From: CAVZBW01 sp963773635 | GTDB lineage: Bacteria; Actinomycetota; Acidimicrobiia; Acidimicrobiales; RAAP-2 | Reading direction: 5' to 3' | Assembly (NCBI GenBank): GCA_963773635.1 | Contig: CAVZBW010000005.1 | Span: 2,666,001-2,730,000 of the forward strand | DNA: 64,000 nucleotides | Shown here: piece by piece, positions 63,443-64,000 of the stretch | How positions within the stretch are numbered: position 1 is the stretch's first letter | Layout of the letters: every line of letters begins with the position of its first letter | Program-made: the position numbers and the translations under genes | Notes under the pieces: model-generated | What the model was told of the DNA's origin: nothing | Seen by the model: only the letters and a program-made list of their open reading frames with translations | The model's database searches: none

Positions 63443-64000
63443 CTATGCCCAGGGGGCCTCGGCCCACGTGCCCAGCGCGCGAGTGAGCGTGTCGGCCAGG
63501 AGATGGCCCCGCTCGACCACCACCGAGGGGGGCCCGATCTCGACGATGACCGCAGGCATCCGGGTCTCCCTCAGGACGGGGACGGACATGCCCCGGACAC
63601 CTCGGTCGGGGATCTCGAGGCTCACGGGCAGGCCCTCCTGGACGAGCTGGGCCAGCCGGTGGCCACCCGGGGACTCGTCTCGGTACCCCGAGTAATAGGC
63701 GGTCCAGCACCCCTGCTCGGAGGGATCGATCTGGAGCCCCACGTAGACGTCCGCGACCGCCTGGTTGGCCTGTTGGGCTTGGGCGGAACCGTCGGGATGG
63801 TGGAGCGAGACGACGCGGGCTCCCGCGGCCGACAGGCGGCGCCGGAGCGCCGCCAACGCCTGGCTGAGGCCGCCGTGCTCGCCGACGGCGACCCTGCTGC
63901 CCGACAGGCGATGTTGGGTCTCGCGCAGCCGCTCCCTCGCCCGCACCGTGGAGACGAGGTTGTGGGGATGGTGCGGGGCCTGGAGCCGCCGCAGGCTGAT
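63443..64000 (-). CDS. N-acetylmuramoyl-L-alanine amidase (Amidase_3, CwlM-like), partial
   Basis: The frame is open to the right edge, so the N-terminus is missing. The visible 185 residues are the C-terminal Amidase_3 fold: A-N-Q-A-V-A-D-V-Y-V-G-L-Q, Y-Y-S-G-Y-R-D-E-S-P-G-G, R-G-M-S-V-P-V-L-R-E-T-R-M-P-A-V-I-V-E-I-G (Glu ligand). CwlM near parB on the opposite strand is the mycobacterial arrangement, where it controls peptidoglycan synthesis. Whether zinc ligands are complete cannot be judged without the N-terminus. Confidence 0.85.
   Translation of the reverse strand: MSLRRLQAPHHPHNLVSTVRARERLRETQHRLSGSRVAVGEHGGLSQALAALRRRLSAAGARVVSLHHPDGSAQAQQANQAVADVYVGLQIDPSEQGCWTAYYSGYRDESPGGHRLAQLVQEGLPVSLEIPDRGVRGMSVPVLRETRMPAVIVEIGPPSVVVERGHLLADTLTRALGTWAEAPWA

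Overview
The window is high-GC DNA around a chromosomal replication origin. Left of the origin the minus strand carries dnaA-dnaN-recF-dciA-like-gyrB-gyrA. Right of it the plus strand carries rpmH-rnpA-yidD-yidC-jag, then rsmG, parA and parB, with a CwlM-type amidase facing parB. This order, without mnmE/mnmG, is typical of Actinobacteria. Several leaderless-looking starts, a MmsA-type dehydrogenase, a SCP-x-like thiolase with a DUF35 partner and YoaK/DUF4389 membrane proteins also fit. An Acidimicrobiia-like organism is my best guess, but that is inference.

Layout. 1-7.9 kb: the end of uppP, a leaderless TetR regulator with an MBL-fold hydrolase, SRPBCC proteins, a glucosidase-type glycoside hydrolase translationally coupled to a FAD oxidoreductase, and an ArsR-SRPBCC fusion. 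8-12 kb: acyl/lipid catabolism genes (DUF35, thiolase, CocE-type hydrolase, class II aldolase). 12.1-16.6 kb: a sulfur/persulfide-type operon (CsoR/CstR-like repressor, an unannotated 53-residue Cys protein, CoA-disulfide reductase-rhodanese) divergent from an MMPL exporter, with two matching palindromic operators between them. 17-25 kb: membrane proteins, mmsA, a Mop protein, a Na+/H+ antiporter and a K+ channel. 24.9-34.9 kb: a surface-protein locus. 35-44 kb: a receiver-like LuxR regulator and housekeeping/envelope genes (DUF45 peptidase, GH18-like protein, LCP ligase, peroxiredoxin). 44-64 kb: signal peptidase, RodZ-like protein, gyrases, the origin and ParABS with two parS-like sites.

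The most unusual part is 24.9-34.9 kb. Two secreted proteins end in homologous domains resembling the Firmicutes WxL domain: a V-x-D-x-R-G...G-W motif, then an F-x-G-x-Y...Y-L-V ending where WxL proteins have G-T-L-T-W-x-L. One of them has about 13 TIG/IPT Ig-like repeats. Each is followed by a membrane-anchored protein that resembles the WxL-interacting DUF916 family. A neocarzinostatin-like membrane protein and a DUF3558-like lipoprotein sit among them. I read this as an actinobacterial counterpart of the Csc/WxL cell-surface complexes.

Caution on sequence quality. Single-base indels at G/C runs break the glucosidase, thiolase, aldolase, CsoR-like gene, TIG protein (many times), the second DUF916-like gene and even parB. 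A broken parB beside intact replication genes suggests many of these are sequencing errors rather than true pseudogenes. The genes are therefore described as they would read once restored.
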